Positions 1 to 7,663 of a stretch of 58,153 nucleotides of DNA are shown in pieces. Under the pieces are notes generated by a model. The model saw only the letters and a list, made by a program, of their open reading frames with translations. It did no database searches and had not been told where the DNA came from. Every line of letters starts with the position of its first letter. The stretch's first letter is position 1. A program made the position numbers and the translations under genes. This DNA comes from Gammaproteobacteria bacterium (GTDB lineage: Bacteria > Pseudomonadota > Gammaproteobacteria > DSM-19610), in NCBI GenBank assembly GCA_026197075.1, contig JAPHQV010000048.1:1-58153 (forward strand), in the 5' to 3' direction.

Positions 1-40
1 CTTGGCCGCGAAGCCTCGCGGCCAAGGCCGCTCCTACAGG
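1..40. repeat. REP-like palindromic repeat (partial at window edge)
   Basis: Short GC-rich inverted repeat ending in GGCCGCTCCTACAGG. A related unit containing GTAGGAGCGGC and GGCTCCTACAG lies at 52724-52757. Both are intergenic. They resemble the GTAGGAGCGGC-type repeats of gammaproteobacteria. The left edge is cut by the window. Confidence 0.6.
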
Positions 41-73
41 TTCAGTGCCGGTCCAAGCCACACACGCGAGAAT

Positions 74-101
74 AAAAAAAACGGGGCCCGAAGGCCCCGT
101 T
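74..101 (-). terminator. Rho-independent terminator of the first porin gene
   Basis: Read on the minus strand: a 9-bp stem (AACGGGGCC with GGCCCCGTT) around a 4-nt loop, followed by eight U. It lies 27 bp after the porin stop codon. The same hairpin recurs after the second porin at 1387-1414. Confidence 0.9.
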
Positions 102-128
102 TTCACTTCCTTGCCATCCGGGGATGGA

Positions 129-1169
129 TCAGAAGTTGTGCACCATACCGACAGTGAACTGGTCACGCTTGCCGTCCACGTCCCGTTCCAGGCGCTCGAA
201 ACCGCCGTAGGCGGAGGTGCGCTTGGAGAAGCCGTGCTTGACGGCCAGGGTCCAGCTGACGTGCTCGTCGTTGGGATTGCCGAGGCTGCGATCACCGGCA
301 CCATAGGCGAAGTAGGCCATGGTGCTGCCCAGGGTGTAGGAGGCGCCCAGGTGCCACATGCTGGCACTGTCATCGCCATTACCGGCCATGCCAGTATTAA
401 GGCTCGCGAACAGCAGGCCACCGCGCTCATAGTGACCGTAGAAGGCCGCGTCACCCATGGTGTACTTGCCACCCAGCTTCCAGGCGTCGTCATCGCCACC
501 GTTGTCGCTGGTGATGTAGTCGAAGGAGGCAAAGATCGCGCCCGCGGAATAATGCACGCCGATACCAAAGGCATCGTTGTCTTCCACGCCGGCGCCGCTG
601 TCCAGGGTGTAGTTGGCCACGACCTTGGCACCGTTGAAGCTGGGAGAGTCATAGCGCATGGTGTTGGTGGCGCGACCCTGGCCATTCTCGCCCTTGCCAG
701 AGTGCAGGCCGGACAGGCGAACCGCGTCACGGCTATCCAGGGAGGTGCGCCAGAAGGGATCCAGCACGGCGCCGCTCATCTTGTAGTTGGTGCTCATGGC
801 GCCGAAACGTAGGGCACCGAAGTTGCCCTTCAGGCCCAGCCACTGGTCACGTCCTGCAAATTCACCGCCAGCAGCGGGATTGGTGCCGTATTCCAGCTGG
901 AACATGGCGGTCAGACCGTTACCCAGGTCTTCGCTACCCTTCACGCCGATGGCACCGAAGCCATCACGGCTGTTCATGAGCAGGTCGTCGCCACCGCTGG
1001 TGGAGGTACCGGCGCGGTTGCAGCCGCCACCGGTGAACATGCCGGCGTCGCAGTCCAGGGCATCGACGCTCACCAGCACCTTGCCGTACAGGGTAACACC
1101 GGCCTGGGCCGCGCCCATGGCACCGGCCAGGATGCCGGCCACGGCGAAGGGAAGGATTTTCTTGTTCAT
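129..1169 (-). CDS. Gram-negative porin (first of tandem pair)
   Basis: Predicted outer-membrane beta-barrel porin of 346 residues for diffusion of small solutes. The start at 1169 was chosen because GGAGGAG lies directly upstream and the product then begins MNKKILPF with a signal peptide ending near AGAAQA. The mature protein opens with VTLYGKVLVSVDA, typical of the Porin_4/OmpC-like general porins of beta- and gammaproteobacteria, and ends in VGMVHNF with the C-terminal aromatic residue needed for barrel insertion. It shares long identical stretches with the next porin (1441-2412), for example GFGAIGVKGSEDLGNGLTAM, so the pair arose by duplication. An extra cysteine-containing segment near residues 50-65 (DCDAGMFTGGGCNRAG) is missing from the paralogue. 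Substrate preference is unknown. Confidence 0.92.
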   Translation of the reverse strand: MNKKILPFAVAGILAGAMGAAQAGVTLYGKVLVSVDALDCDAGMFTGGGCNRAGTSTSGGDDLLMNSRDGFGAIGVKGSEDLGNGLTAMFQLEYGTNPAAGGEFAGRDQWLGLKGNFGALRFGAMSTNYKMSGAVLDPFWRTSLDSRDAVRLSGLHSGKGENGQGRATNTMRYDSPSFNGAKVVANYTLDSGAGVEDNDAFGIGVHYSAGAIFASFDYITSDNGGDDDAWKLGGKYTMGDAAFYGHYERGGLLFASLNTGMAGNGDDSASMWHLGASYTLGSTMAYFAYGAGDRSLGNPNDEHVSWTLAVKHGFSKRTSAYGGFERLERDVDGKRDQFTVGMVHNF

Positions 1170-1229
1170 GCTCTCTCCTCCTTTTGAAGAGATTGTTATG
1201 TCCATCACAGACGAAAAATCACACGGGGC

Positions 1230-1259
1230 ACTCTAGACCAGGCAGGGGGCGCAAGACAA
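1230..1259 (-). promoter_or_regulatory. Putative sigma70 promoter of first porin
   Basis: Minus-strand TTGTCT (1254-1259) and TAGAGT (1230-1235) are separated by 18 bp. The second porin has the equivalent arrangement, with a shared CTGGTCTAGAGT block. This conservation between otherwise divergent upstream regions is the main support. Confidence 0.5.
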
Positions 1260-1386
1260 CAAGTTTGAGAAAAAATACCACAGCCACGGCCTTTTCGCGG
1301 CTTTTTTACCACAATAAGGGCTTCGACCTGGCCCCCACCCTCGCTTCACGCCCGGATGGCACCCGGGCACTAACGACCAGACAGGC

Positions 1387-1414
1387 AAAAAAAACGGGGC
1401 CCGAAGGCCCCGTT
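1387..1414 (-). terminator. Rho-independent terminator of the second porin gene
   Basis: The stem AACGGGGCC/GGCCCCGTT with a CGAA-type loop and eight U on the minus strand lies just past the porin stop. Stem and loop are identical to the terminator at 74-101. Confidence 0.9.
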
Positions 1415-1440
1415 CCACTTCCATGTCACCCGAGGATGAC

Positions 1441-2412
1441 TTAGAAGTTGTGCACCATACCTACGGTGAACAGATCGTCTTCGTCGGTGGCACCGTCCAC
1501 ATCGACACGGGCAAAGCCGCCGAACACGGAGGTACGCTTGCTCATGTCGTGCTTGACCGCCAGACGCCAGGAGTCGTACTCAGTGCCGGCATCATCGTCA
1601 CCCTGAGCGAAGGTGGCAACGAACATGGTGCTGCCCATGGAGAAGGAGCCGCCCAGGTGCCACAGGTTGGCGCCGGATTCACCCATGCCGGTCAGGGAAT
1701 CGACCAGGCCACCACGCTCGTAGTGACCGAAGACGGCAATGGCGTCCATGCTGTACTTGGCGCCCAGCTTCCAGGCGTCATCTTCGCCATCCACACCGTT
1801 GTTGATGTAGTCGAAGGAGGCGAACAGCGGACCCTGGTCGTAGTGCAGACCGATGCCGTAGCCGTCTTCTTCATCCAAGCCACTGTCGAGGGTGTAGTTG
1901 GCCACGATCTTGGCACCGTTGAAGCTGGGGGAGTCGTAGCGCATGGTGTTGGTGGCACGGCCCTGGCCCTGCTCGCCCTTGCCGCCGTGCAGGCTGGACA
2001 GACCGCCGGTTTCACGGATATCCAGGGAGGTACGCCACAGGGGATCGAGCTTGGCGCCGCTCTGCTTGTAGTTGGTGGTCACGGTACCCGCGCGCACCAT
2101 ACCGAAGTCGCCCTTCAGACCCAGCCACTGGTCACGGCCGCCGAACTCGCCGCCGGCTGCCGGATTGGTGCCGTATTCCAGCTGGAACATGGCGGTCAGA
2201 CCGTTGCCCAGGTCTTCGCTGCCCTTCACGCCGATGGCGCCGAAGCCATTACGGCTGTTCAGGTTGGTGTCGCTATTGCCAGCTGAATCGTCACTGCTGT
2301 CGATGCTCACCATCACCTTACCGTATACGGTGACGTTGCTGTTGGCCTGAACCGCGGTCATACCGCCAGCCAGAACGGCGGCGACGGCGAAGGAAATAAG
2401 ATTCTTGTTCAT
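1441..2412 (-). CDS. Gram-negative porin (second of tandem pair)
   Basis: Outer-membrane porin of 323 residues, paralogous to the adjacent gene at 129-1169. The start at 2412 (MNKNLISF) follows GGAGAG. The signal peptide probably ends at AVQA and the mature strand begins NVTVYGKVMVSID. The family trademark C-terminal VGMVHNF is present. It lacks the cysteine-containing insertion of the first copy and has an acidic loop (SSDDSAGNSDTN) instead. Each gene has its own promoter and terminator, so the two porins can be expressed independently. Confidence 0.92.
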   Translation of the reverse strand: MNKNLISFAVAAVLAGGMTAVQANSNVTVYGKVMVSIDSSDDSAGNSDTNLNSRNGFGAIGVKGSEDLGNGLTAMFQLEYGTNPAAGGEFGGRDQWLGLKGDFGMVRAGTVTTNYKQSGAKLDPLWRTSLDIRETGGLSSLHGGKGEQGQGRATNTMRYDSPSFNGAKIVANYTLDSGLDEEDGYGIGLHYDQGPLFASFDYINNGVDGEDDAWKLGAKYSMDAIAVFGHYERGGLVDSLTGMGESGANLWHLGGSFSMGSTMFVATFAQGDDDAGTEYDSWRLAVKHDMSKRTSVFGGFARVDVDGATDEDDLFTVGMVHNF

Positions 2413-2473
2413 GGGTCTCTCCTTTGAAGAGATTTGTAGTGTCCGTACAGACGGGTTGTCGTTACACCGGCGT

Positions 2474-2503
2474 ACTCTAGACCAGTCTGAAATAAAAATG
2501 CAA
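2474..2503 (-). promoter_or_regulatory. Putative sigma70 promoter of second porin
   Basis: Minus-strand TTGCAT (2498-2503) and TAGAGT (2474-2479), 18 bp apart, inside the CTGGTCTAGAGT block shared with the first porin. An AT-rich tract lies upstream. Confidence 0.5.
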
Positions 2504-2721
2504 CAACTTTTTCCAAAAAGCCACATTTGTGGTTTTTTTGCAGCTTTTTTGCCACAGGCTTTCCGGGTGGCGCCGGCCCCCAGTGGGAAAACCTATGGGA
2601 ATCAGTCCTTGAAATGCATGTATCCAGACAAGTTGGCCCAATACAACGGCCACCAGGACCGTATCTTTAGGGAGACGCGGAAATGAGACGATTATTCCCG
2701 AGGACAGAGGCGTAGATCTGG

Positions 2722-2741
2722 ATTCCCGCGTGCGCGGGAAT
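2722..2741. repeat. dRS3-like palindrome ATTCCC-N8-GGGAAT
   Basis: Exact match to the pattern ATTCCC, eight bases, GGGAAT described for neisserial dRS3 repeats. Other copies are at 6628-6647, 8392-8411 and 8433-8452, with degenerate relatives near 4071 and 13367. It lies between the second porin and the tRNA gene. Confidence 0.7.
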
Positions 2742-2778
2742 GACGGCGTGGGCAGGGGAACCCTGGCCCCATACGTAC

Positions 2779-2800
2779 AAAACCCGCCACAAGGGCGGGT
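2779..2800 (-). terminator. Putative terminator after tRNA-Gln
   Basis: Minus-strand stem GGCGGG/CCCGCC with a short loop followed by four U, 11 bp past the encoded CCA end of the tRNA. The U tract is short, so this is tentative. Confidence 0.55.
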
Positions 2801-2811
2801 TCCGTGCGTAT

Positions 2812-2885
2812 TGGCTGGGGGACAAGGATTCGAACCTTGGTTGGCGGAGTCAGAGTCCGCAGTCCTGCCGCTAGACGATCCCCCA
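2812..2885 (-). tRNA. tRNA-Gln (anticodon CTG)
   Basis: A 74-nt cloverleaf on the minus strand. The acceptor stem TGGGGGA pairs with TCCCCCA, followed by discriminator G and an encoded CCA. The T arm holds GGTTCGAATCC. The anticodon stem GCGGA/TCCGC encloses loop CTCTGAC, giving anticodon CTG, which reads CAG glutamine codons. The U1-A72 terminal pair is typical of bacterial tRNA-Gln. It lies just downstream of rpsI in the same orientation. Confidence 0.95.
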
Positions 2886-2901
2886 ATAAGGTTTCCAGCG
2901 C

Positions 2902-2931
2902 CCGGCATCCGCGACAGGCCGCGGATGCCGG
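2902..2931 (-). other. Perfect 12-bp hairpin between rpsI and tRNA-Gln
   Basis: CCGGCATCCGCG (2902-2913) pairs perfectly with CGCGGATGCCGG (2920-2931) around a 6-nt loop, starting 11 bp after the rpsI stop. No U tract follows on either strand. It may be a transcript-end stabilising or processing hairpin rather than a classical terminator. Confidence 0.6.
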
Positions 2932-2941
2932 TACAGCGGGA

Positions 2942-3334
2942 TCAGCGCTTGGAGAACTGGGTCGCGCGCCGTGCCTTGCGCAGGCCGACCTTCTTGCGCT
3001 CCACTTCACGGGCGTCGCGGGTCACGAGGCCGGCGCGGCGCAGGGTGGGACGCAGTTCTTCGTTATAGCTGATCAGTGCGCGGGCAATACCGTGACGGAT
3101 GGCGCCGGCCTGGCCGGTGGTGCCACCGCCCTTGACCGTGGCCTTGACGTCCATCTGACTCAGCATGTCGACGGTTTCCAGGGCCTGGCGCACGATCATG
3201 CGCGCGGTCTGGCGACCGAAGTACTGGTCCAGGGGACGGTCGTTGACGGTGATATTGCCGGTGCCCTTGCTCAGGAACACACGGGCCGTGGAGGTCTTGC
3301 GACGACCGGTGGCGTAATTCTGTGCTTGTGACAT
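2942..3334 (-). CDS. rpsI: 30S ribosomal protein S9
   Basis: Component of the small-subunit head; its C-terminal tail reaches the P-site tRNA. The 130-residue product has the family hallmarks: [15 protein letters not shown] near the N terminus, [19 protein letters not shown] in the middle and the basic C-terminal tail ending in FSKR. Length equals the E. coli protein. It follows rplM by 19 bp in the conserved rplM-rpsI operon. Confidence 0.98.
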   Translation of the reverse strand: MSQAQNYATGRRKTSTARVFLSKGTGNITVNDRPLDQYFGRQTARMIVRQALETVDMLSQMDVKATVKGGGTTGQAGAIRHGIARALISYNEELRPTLRRAGLVTRDAREVERKKVGLRKARRATQFSKR

Positions 3335-3353
3335 GTTGGTTACGAACCTTTAC

Positions 3354-3782
3354 TCAGAGTTCCAGGGGCGCGGGCTGCTGGGCGGCATGGTTGTGCTCGC
3401 CACCGGCATAGACCTTCAGCTTGCGGTACATGGCACGTCCCAGCGCATTCTTGGGCAGCATGCCCTTGACGGCGATTTCCAGCACCCGGCCGGGGGCACG
3501 GGCCTGCAGCTTCTCGAAGCTGATGGACTTCAGGTTACCGATATAGCCGGTGTGATGATGGTACATCTTGTCGGTGGCCTTGCGGCCGGTGACCCGGATC
3601 TTGTCGGCGTTCACGACCACGATGTAGTCGCCGGTGTCCACGTGAGGAGTGAACTCGGGCTTGTGCTTGCCGCGCAGGCGCCGGGCGATCTCGGTGGCCA
3701 GACGACCCAGGGTCTTGTTCTCGGCATTCACCAGGTACCAGTCACGCTTTACGGTTTCCGGCTTTGCACTAAAGGTCTTCAT
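3354..3782 (-). CDS. rplM: 50S ribosomal protein L13
   Basis: Early-assembling large-subunit protein of 142 residues, the same length as E. coli L13. The start at 3782 gives [16 protein letters not shown], the standard N terminus. Conserved [20 protein letters not shown] and [16 protein letters not shown] are present. The frame stays open upstream through the leader, but nothing there resembles L13. The ~210-bp leader contains a strong promoter and an intrinsic terminator (3888-3918), so rplM-rpsI may be controlled by attenuation, or it may have a closer promoter while the upstream unit makes a small RNA. Confidence 0.98.
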   Translation of the reverse strand: MKTFSAKPETVKRDWYLVNAENKTLGRLATEIARRLRGKHKPEFTPHVDTGDYIVVVNADKIRVTGRKATDKMYHHHTGYIGNLKSISFEKLQARAPGRVLEIAVKGMLPKNALGRAMYRKLKVYAGGEHNHAAQQPAPLEL

Positions 3783-3887
3783 CGGATGGCTCCAGATCCT
3801 AACTGCTCTCGTCAAAGAGCGGGAATGGTACATAATGGGGTGCCCGGATACAAGCACCCCGGCATCCGGAATTTCCGGATCGCGGAC

Positions 3888-3918
3888 AAAAAAAAGCGCA
3901 ACCTGGAGGAGGTTGCGC
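3888..3918 (-). terminator. Intrinsic terminator with CCUCC loop upstream of rplM
   Basis: Minus-strand GCGCAACCU...AGGUUGCGC stem of 9 bp, 5-nt loop CCUCC, then eight U. It is among the strongest terminators in the window and sits between a sigma70 promoter and rplM. Confidence 0.85.
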
Positions 3919-3993
3919 ATAAATACCACCAAAAGGAGGATTGGAGGAGTACTGACCGACCCGGAGGTTGGGGGGGGTTGGGCCAATCAGTAT
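3888..3993 (-). ncRNA. Putative CCUCC-rich small RNA (or rplM leader attenuator)
   Basis: A ~106-nt transcription unit defined by its own promoter (4000-4028) and intrinsic terminator (3888-3918). Its 5' part folds into a continuous 12-bp stem including G-U pairs (3980-3991 with 3951-3962) closing a 17-nt C-rich loop with eight consecutive C and a CCUCC. The single-stranded linker (3920-3950) has CUCCUCC and UCCUCC, and the terminator loop is exactly CCUCC. Repeated CCUCC resembles an anti-Shine-Dalgarno sequence. C-rich loops of this sort occur in sRNAs such as Xanthomonas sX13 and the alphaproteobacterial cuckoo RNAs. Homology to them is not claimed. The alternative is a transcriptional attenuator for rplM, whose ATG is 106 bp beyond the terminator. 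Confidence 0.5.
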
Positions 3994-3999
3994 GTAAGA

Positions 4000-4028
4000 A
4001 TTGTCTAATACGCTAACCTGTTTGTCAA
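4000..4028 (-). promoter_or_regulatory. sigma70 promoter upstream of small RNA / rplM leader
   Basis: Minus-strand TTGACA (4023-4028, perfect) and GACAAT (4000-4005, 4 of 6) with an ideal 17-bp spacer. The predicted transcript start is near 3993. Confidence 0.75.
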
Positions 4029-4103
4029 CGCCTGTTGAGATATTTTTTTATGTCGGCGCCCAGGCATGGATTCCCGCCTGCGCGGGCCGCACCATAAGGC
4101 GAC

Positions 4104-4412
4104 TCAGATCTTCAGCCGCTCCACCACCCGACCGTGGACCAGGTGTTCGTCGATGATTTCGTCGATGTCCTCTTGATCCACATAGCTGTACCAGGTGCCT
4201 TCTGGGTAGACCACCAGCACCGGCCCCTCGCTGCAGCGGTCCAGGCAGCCGGCGTTGTTGATGCGCACCTTGCCGGGCCCGGCAAGGCCCAGTTCCTTGG
4301 TGCGCTGCTTGGCGTAATCACGCATACCCTGGGCATCGAAGCGTTGGCAGCAGGCGCTGCCGTCCTCGCGCAGGTTGGTGCAGAAAAACACGTGGTACTG
4401 GTAATAGGACAT
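4104..4412 (-). CDS. Thioredoxin-like [2Fe-2S] ferredoxin
   Basis: A 102-residue one-electron carrier of the thioredoxin-fold [2Fe-2S] ferredoxin family (Azotobacter FeSII/Shethna type and NuoE-like domains). Visible ligand pattern: Cys11 in FFCTNLREDGSACC, with Cys21/Cys22, and the second pair in NNAGCLDRCSEGP (C-x3-C). The remainder, VLVVYPEGTWYSYVDQEDIDEI, matches the family. The partner enzyme is not evident. The gene is divergent from the GlcF-like iron-sulfur gene 80 bp away, which could share its promoter region. Confidence 0.93.
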   Translation of the reverse strand: MSYYQYHVFFCTNLREDGSACCQRFDAQGMRDYAKQRTKELGLAGPGKVRINNAGCLDRCSEGPVLVVYPEGTWYSYVDQEDIDEIIDEHLVHGRVVERLKI

Positions 4413-4492
4413 AAGGCACCCGGCCGCTGGTTGGCAATTCCGCTATTATACCCGTCCCCGCATCCATCACCCGACCGACTTCGAGGCCCGCC

Positions 4493-5743
4493 TTGGCACC
4501 GGAAGCAGATCTCAAGGATACCGACCGCTGCGTCATGTGCGGCCTGTGCCTGCCCCACTGCCCCACCTATGGCCTGAGCCGCGACGAGGGCGATTCCCCA
4601 CGCGGGCGCATCGCCCTGATGCAGGGCCTGGACAGCGGCGCCCTGCCAGTCGGTGAGCGGCTGCTGGGGCACCTGGACCGCTGCCTGGAATGCCGGGCCT
4701 GCGAGGCCATGTGCCCCTCGGAAGTACCCTTCGGCCGGCTGATGGACGCCGCCCGCGCCCGGGTGGAACCGCACCGGCCACGCCGCCCGGGCAGCCGCCG
4801 GCTGCGCCGGTGGGGTTTCGGACTGCTCCGTCGTCCCCGCCGGCTGCGCACCCTGGCGCGCGTGCTGCGCTACTACCAGCGCAGCGGCCTGCAGTGGCTG
4901 GTGCGGCACAGCGGCCTGCTGCGGCTGCTGAGACTGGCCCCGCTGGAAGCGCGCCTGCCCCGCCTGCAGCGGCCGCTGGCAGCCGGCCACCATTCCGCCG
5001 TCGGCCCTATGCGGGGTCGGGTGGCGCTGTTCACCGGCTGTGTCGAGTCGGTGGCCGGGGCGGACACCCAGCGCGATGCCCTGCGTCTGCTGACCCGGCT
5101 GGGGTACGAGGTGGTCATCCCCAAAAACCAGGGCTGCTGCGGCGCCCTGGCGCAACACAATGGCGATCCCGCGACAGCGGCGGAGCTGGCCCGCGCCAAT
5201 CTCGCCGCCTTCGATGCCACCGGGCTGGAGGCCATCGTCTCCACCGCCAGCGGTTGTGGCGTCCAGCTGGCGGCCTATGGGGCACTCTATGAAGCGGATT
5301 ACCCGCGCGCCGCGGACTTTGCCGACAAGGTACTCGACATCAGCAGTTTCCTGGCGGCTCGGGACTGGCCGCAGGGCTTGCTGCAGGCCCGGCCGGAGAC
5401 CATTGCCGTGCACGACCCCTGCACCCTGCGCCACGGTCTGAAGCAGCATCGCGCGGTATACCCGCTGCTGGCGAGGGTGCCAGGGCTGAAGACCGTCACC
5501 CTCAATACCACCGGCGCCTGCTGCGGTGCCGCCGGCAGCCATGTGCTCACCCAGCCGGCCCAGGCGGAGGCCCTGCGCCGACCCCATATCGAACAACTGC
5601 GCGCGCTGGGGGTGCGGACGCTGGTGAGCAGCAATATCGGCTGCGCCCTGCACCTGGCGGCGGGTATCCGCGAGGCGGGGCTGGAGATCGAGGTGCTGCA
5701 CCCGGTGACCTTGCTGGCGCGGCAGCTTCGTGAAGGCGTGTGA
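4493..5743 (+). CDS. GlcF-like (Fe-S)-binding oxidoreductase subunit
   Basis: A 416-residue protein resembling the iron-sulfur subunit of glycolate oxidase and related quinone-linked hydroxyacid dehydrogenases. Two [4Fe-4S] motifs are present (CVMCGLCLPHCP near residues 13-24; CLECRACEAMCP near 64-75), followed by two cysteine-rich CCG domains (NQGCCGALAQHNGD and TTGACCGAAGSHV). The start is taken as TTG at 4493 because GAGG lies six bases upstream and no ATG/GTG precedes the first cluster. The flavin subunits GlcD and GlcE are not adjacent, so the substrate is uncertain. Phosphoglycolate phosphatase (gph, 12584) elsewhere in the window could supply glycolate, but that is only an inference. 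Confidence 0.85.
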   Translation: MAPEADLKDTDRCVMCGLCLPHCPTYGLSRDEGDSPRGRIALMQGLDSGALPVGERLLGHLDRCLECRACEAMCPSEVPFGRLMDAARARVEPHRPRRPGSRRLRRWGFGLLRRPRRLRTLARVLRYYQRSGLQWLVRHSGLLRLLRLAPLEARLPRLQRPLAAGHHSAVGPMRGRVALFTGCVESVAGADTQRDALRLLTRLGYEVVIPKNQGCCGALAQHNGDPATAAELARANLAAFDATGLEAIVSTASGCGVQLAAYGALYEADYPRAADFADKVLDISSFLAARDWPQGLLQARPETIAVHDPCTLRHGLKQHRAVYPLLARVPGLKTVTLNTTGACCGAAGSHVLTQPAQAEALRRPHIEQLRALGVRTLVSSNIGCALHLAAGIREAGLEIEVLHPVTLLARQLREGV

Positions 5744-5754
5744 AAATGTCGTTT

Positions 5755-5870
5755 AACCGCCAAGGCGCCAAGACGCCAAGAAACCCATATATTGATTTGC
5801 TTTTCTTGGCGTCTTGGCGCCTTGGCGGTTGATTTGCTTTTCTTGGCTCTTGGCGCCTTGGCGGTTCAAG
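5755..5870. repeat. CCAAGACG-type inverted repeat cluster
   Basis: AACCGCCAAGGCGCCAAGAC and its inverted copy face each other across about 25 bp (5755-5830), followed by a further partial inverted copy ending near 5870. Related units occur at 8306-8346 and 8484-8512. The element fills the gap between the GlcF-like gene and coq7 and could form a long hairpin. Confidence 0.75.
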
Positions 5871-5969
5871 TAAGGTTTTCCTGGCAACCCTGGCACCCTG
5901 AGCGTTTCCCCAAAAAATCCAAACGAACCACCTTGCCATCCCCGTCTTCCACCGGCTAAGGTGCAAGAC

Positions 5970-6614
5970 ATGAACGAGCGCCACTACAGCCCCCTCGACC
6001 AGCTGATCCTGAATTTCGACCAGGCCCTGCGCACCGTGGCCGGCCGCCCCCTGGTGACCGAACGGCCCAACCCGGGCGCGGCCGCGGCGGAAGCGGAGCT
6101 GGACGCGACTGAGCGCGAGGAATCGGCGCGCCTGATGCGCGTTAACCATGCCGGCGAGGTGGCCGCCCAGGCCCTGTACCAGGGCCAGGCCCTGACGGCG
6201 CGCCTGGAACAGGTGCGCGAACGCATGGAACGCGCGGCCCGCGAGGAGAACGATCACCTGGAATGGTGCGAACAGCGCGTGCGTGAACTGGGCGGGCGCA
6301 CCAGTCTCCTCAACCCCTTCTGGTACCTGGGCTCCTTCGCCATCGGCGCCACCGCCGGCGTCCTCGGCGACAAGTGGAGCCTGGGCTTCGTGGCCGAGAC
6401 GGAAGACCAGGTCATCCGCCATCTCGACGAACACCTGCAGCGCATCTCGCCCCGCGACGACAAGAGTCGCGCCATCCTGGAACAGATGAAGGAAGACGAG
6501 GCCCACCATGGCGCCACGGCGAAGGCCGCCGGCGGCGCCGAACTGCCCGCGCCGGTGCGCGGGCTGATGCAGCTCATCTCGAAGGTGATGACGACCACGG
6601 CGTACCGAATCTAA
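5970..6614 (+). CDS. coq7: Ubiquinone biosynthesis hydroxylase Coq7
   Basis: Di-iron hydroxylase acting on the demethoxyubiquinol ring in ubiquinone synthesis, membrane-associated. The 214-residue product shows the carboxylate-bridged di-iron ligands expected for Coq7: [29 protein letters not shown] and [27 protein letters not shown] is the hydrophobic stretch typical of the family. ATG at 5970 is preferred over GTG at 5961 because AAGGTG lies upstream at suitable spacing. A functional ubiquinone pathway fits an organism with aerobic respiration. Confidence 0.96.
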   Translation: MNERHYSPLDQLILNFDQALRTVAGRPLVTERPNPGAAAAEAELDATEREESARLMRVNHAGEVAAQALYQGQALTARLEQVRERMERAAREENDHLEWCEQRVRELGGRTSLLNPFWYLGSFAIGATAGVLGDKWSLGFVAETEDQVIRHLDEHLQRISPRDDKSRAILEQMKEDEAHHGATAKAAGGAELPAPVRGLMQLISKVMTTTAYRI

Positions 6615-6627
6615 CACCAATCCCGTC

Positions 6628-6647
6628 ATTCCCGCGAAGGCGGGAAT
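6628..6647. repeat. dRS3-like palindrome
   Basis: ATTCCC-GCGAAGGC-GGGAAT, preceded by GTC and followed by GAC, between the convergent coq7 and VOC genes. It could act as a hairpin at the transcript ends. Confidence 0.7.
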
Positions 6648-6675
6648 GACGGACAGGACGTTGATCAGGGCTTCC

Positions 6676-7074
6676 CTAGCTGCTGGCGATGGGCGGGTGG
6701 TAGATCACCTGCACCGACACCCCTTCCGGATCCTTGCAGTAGAAGCTGCGCGCGCCGTCGCGGTGGGTGCGTGGCGCGGATTTGAACTCCACCCCGTTGG
6801 CGTCCAGGAAGGCATACCATTCATCCACCGCCTCGGGGGTCGCGATGAAGAAACCGATATGGTCGAGTTGCTGGTCCGTACCGGGGTCGAAGCCCGGCGC
6901 GGCGCGGTGCAGGGCCAGGTTGTCGTTGCCGGAGGTCAGGTAGACATTGTCCGGGTCGGGGCGCCACTCCACCGCCATGCCCATCAGGTCCACGTAGAAA
7001 TATTCGGACGCGGCCAGGTCCCGGCAGTGCAGGGCCACGTGGCGCATGCCCAGGGTGGGATCCGGTCGTTTCAT
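6676..7074 (-). CDS. VOC (glyoxalase/dioxygenase) family protein
   Basis: A 132-residue single vicinal-oxygen-chelate protein. The N-terminal half begins GMRHVALHCRDLAASEYFY, where the first metal-ligand histidine sits. The second half has LDHIGFFIATPEAVDEWYAF and ends RSFYCKDPEGVSVQVIYHP, carrying the usual Glu ligand position in DPEGV. The start at 7074 overlaps the stop of the upstream OsmC gene in an ATGA arrangement, so the two are translationally coupled. The substrate cannot be told from sequence. Confidence 0.88.
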   Translation of the reverse strand: MKRPDPTLGMRHVALHCRDLAASEYFYVDLMGMAVEWRPDPDNVYLTSGNDNLALHRAAPGFDPGTDQQLDHIGFFIATPEAVDEWYAFLDANGVEFKSAPRTHRDGARSFYCKDPEGVSVQVIYHPPIASS

Positions 7075-7496
7075 GCCGCTCCCTCCTCGCGGATTTCGAA
7101 GTCGTGGCTGATCTCGGCCGCCTTGCCCAGCATGATGGAGGCGGAACAGTACTTCTCCGCCGACAGTTGCACGGCCCGTTCCACCTGCTTTTCCGCCAGG
7201 CCCTGGCCGGTCACCACGAAGTGGACATGGATACGGGTAAAGACCTTGGGCGCCTGTTCGGCTCGCTCGGCGCTGAGTTCCACCACGCAGTCGGTCACCG
7301 GCTGGCGGGCCTTTTTGAGAATCATGATGACGTCGAAGGCCGTGCAACCGCCCATGCCCAGCAACAGCATCTCCATGGGACGGGGGCCGAGGTTGCGCCC
7401 GCCGCTTTCAGGTGGCCCGTCCATCACCAGGGCATGGCCGCTGCCGGCCTCCCCCAGGAAGGTGGCGTCCTCGACCCATTTGATCCGTGCTTTCAT
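7071..7496 (-). CDS. OsmC family protein (YhfA-type)
   Basis: A 141-residue OsmC/Ohr-fold protein of the YhfA branch. The two reactive cysteines of the fold are visible in LLLGMGGCTAFDVI and SAEKYCSASIML. Such proteins are linked to thiol-dependent peroxide reduction, but the role of YhfA itself is unsettled. Being divergent from crp reproduces the yhfA-crp neighbourhood of E. coli. GGGGAG precedes the ATG at 7496. Confidence 0.92.
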   Translation of the reverse strand: MKARIKWVEDATFLGEAGSGHALVMDGPPESGGRNLGPRPMEMLLLGMGGCTAFDVIMILKKARQPVTDCVVELSAERAEQAPKVFTRIHVHFVVTGQGLAEKQVERAVQLSAEKYCSASIMLGKAAEISHDFEIREEGAA

Positions 7497-7663
7497 GAAA
7501 GGCTCCCCAGGAGGATTTTTGCGAAGCCTATCACAATTGTCTGCGACCAGGATTCGACAGGGCCTTCAGGCTTGCCTACACTGGCCGAAGGATCCCGTAC
7601 GGCGCGCATTCCGGACGCCGTACGGCGCCAGGGGCGTTCTTTTCAGCAAGGGGCACGGCACGC

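Noticed and set aside
4112-5701. Long open minus-strand frame opposite the GlcF-like gene
   Set aside because: Antisense shadow of a GC-rich gene: composition without domains, and the GlcF-like frame has clear iron-sulfur motifs. The same applies to long plus-strand frames opposite gspA, trpE and nrdJa.
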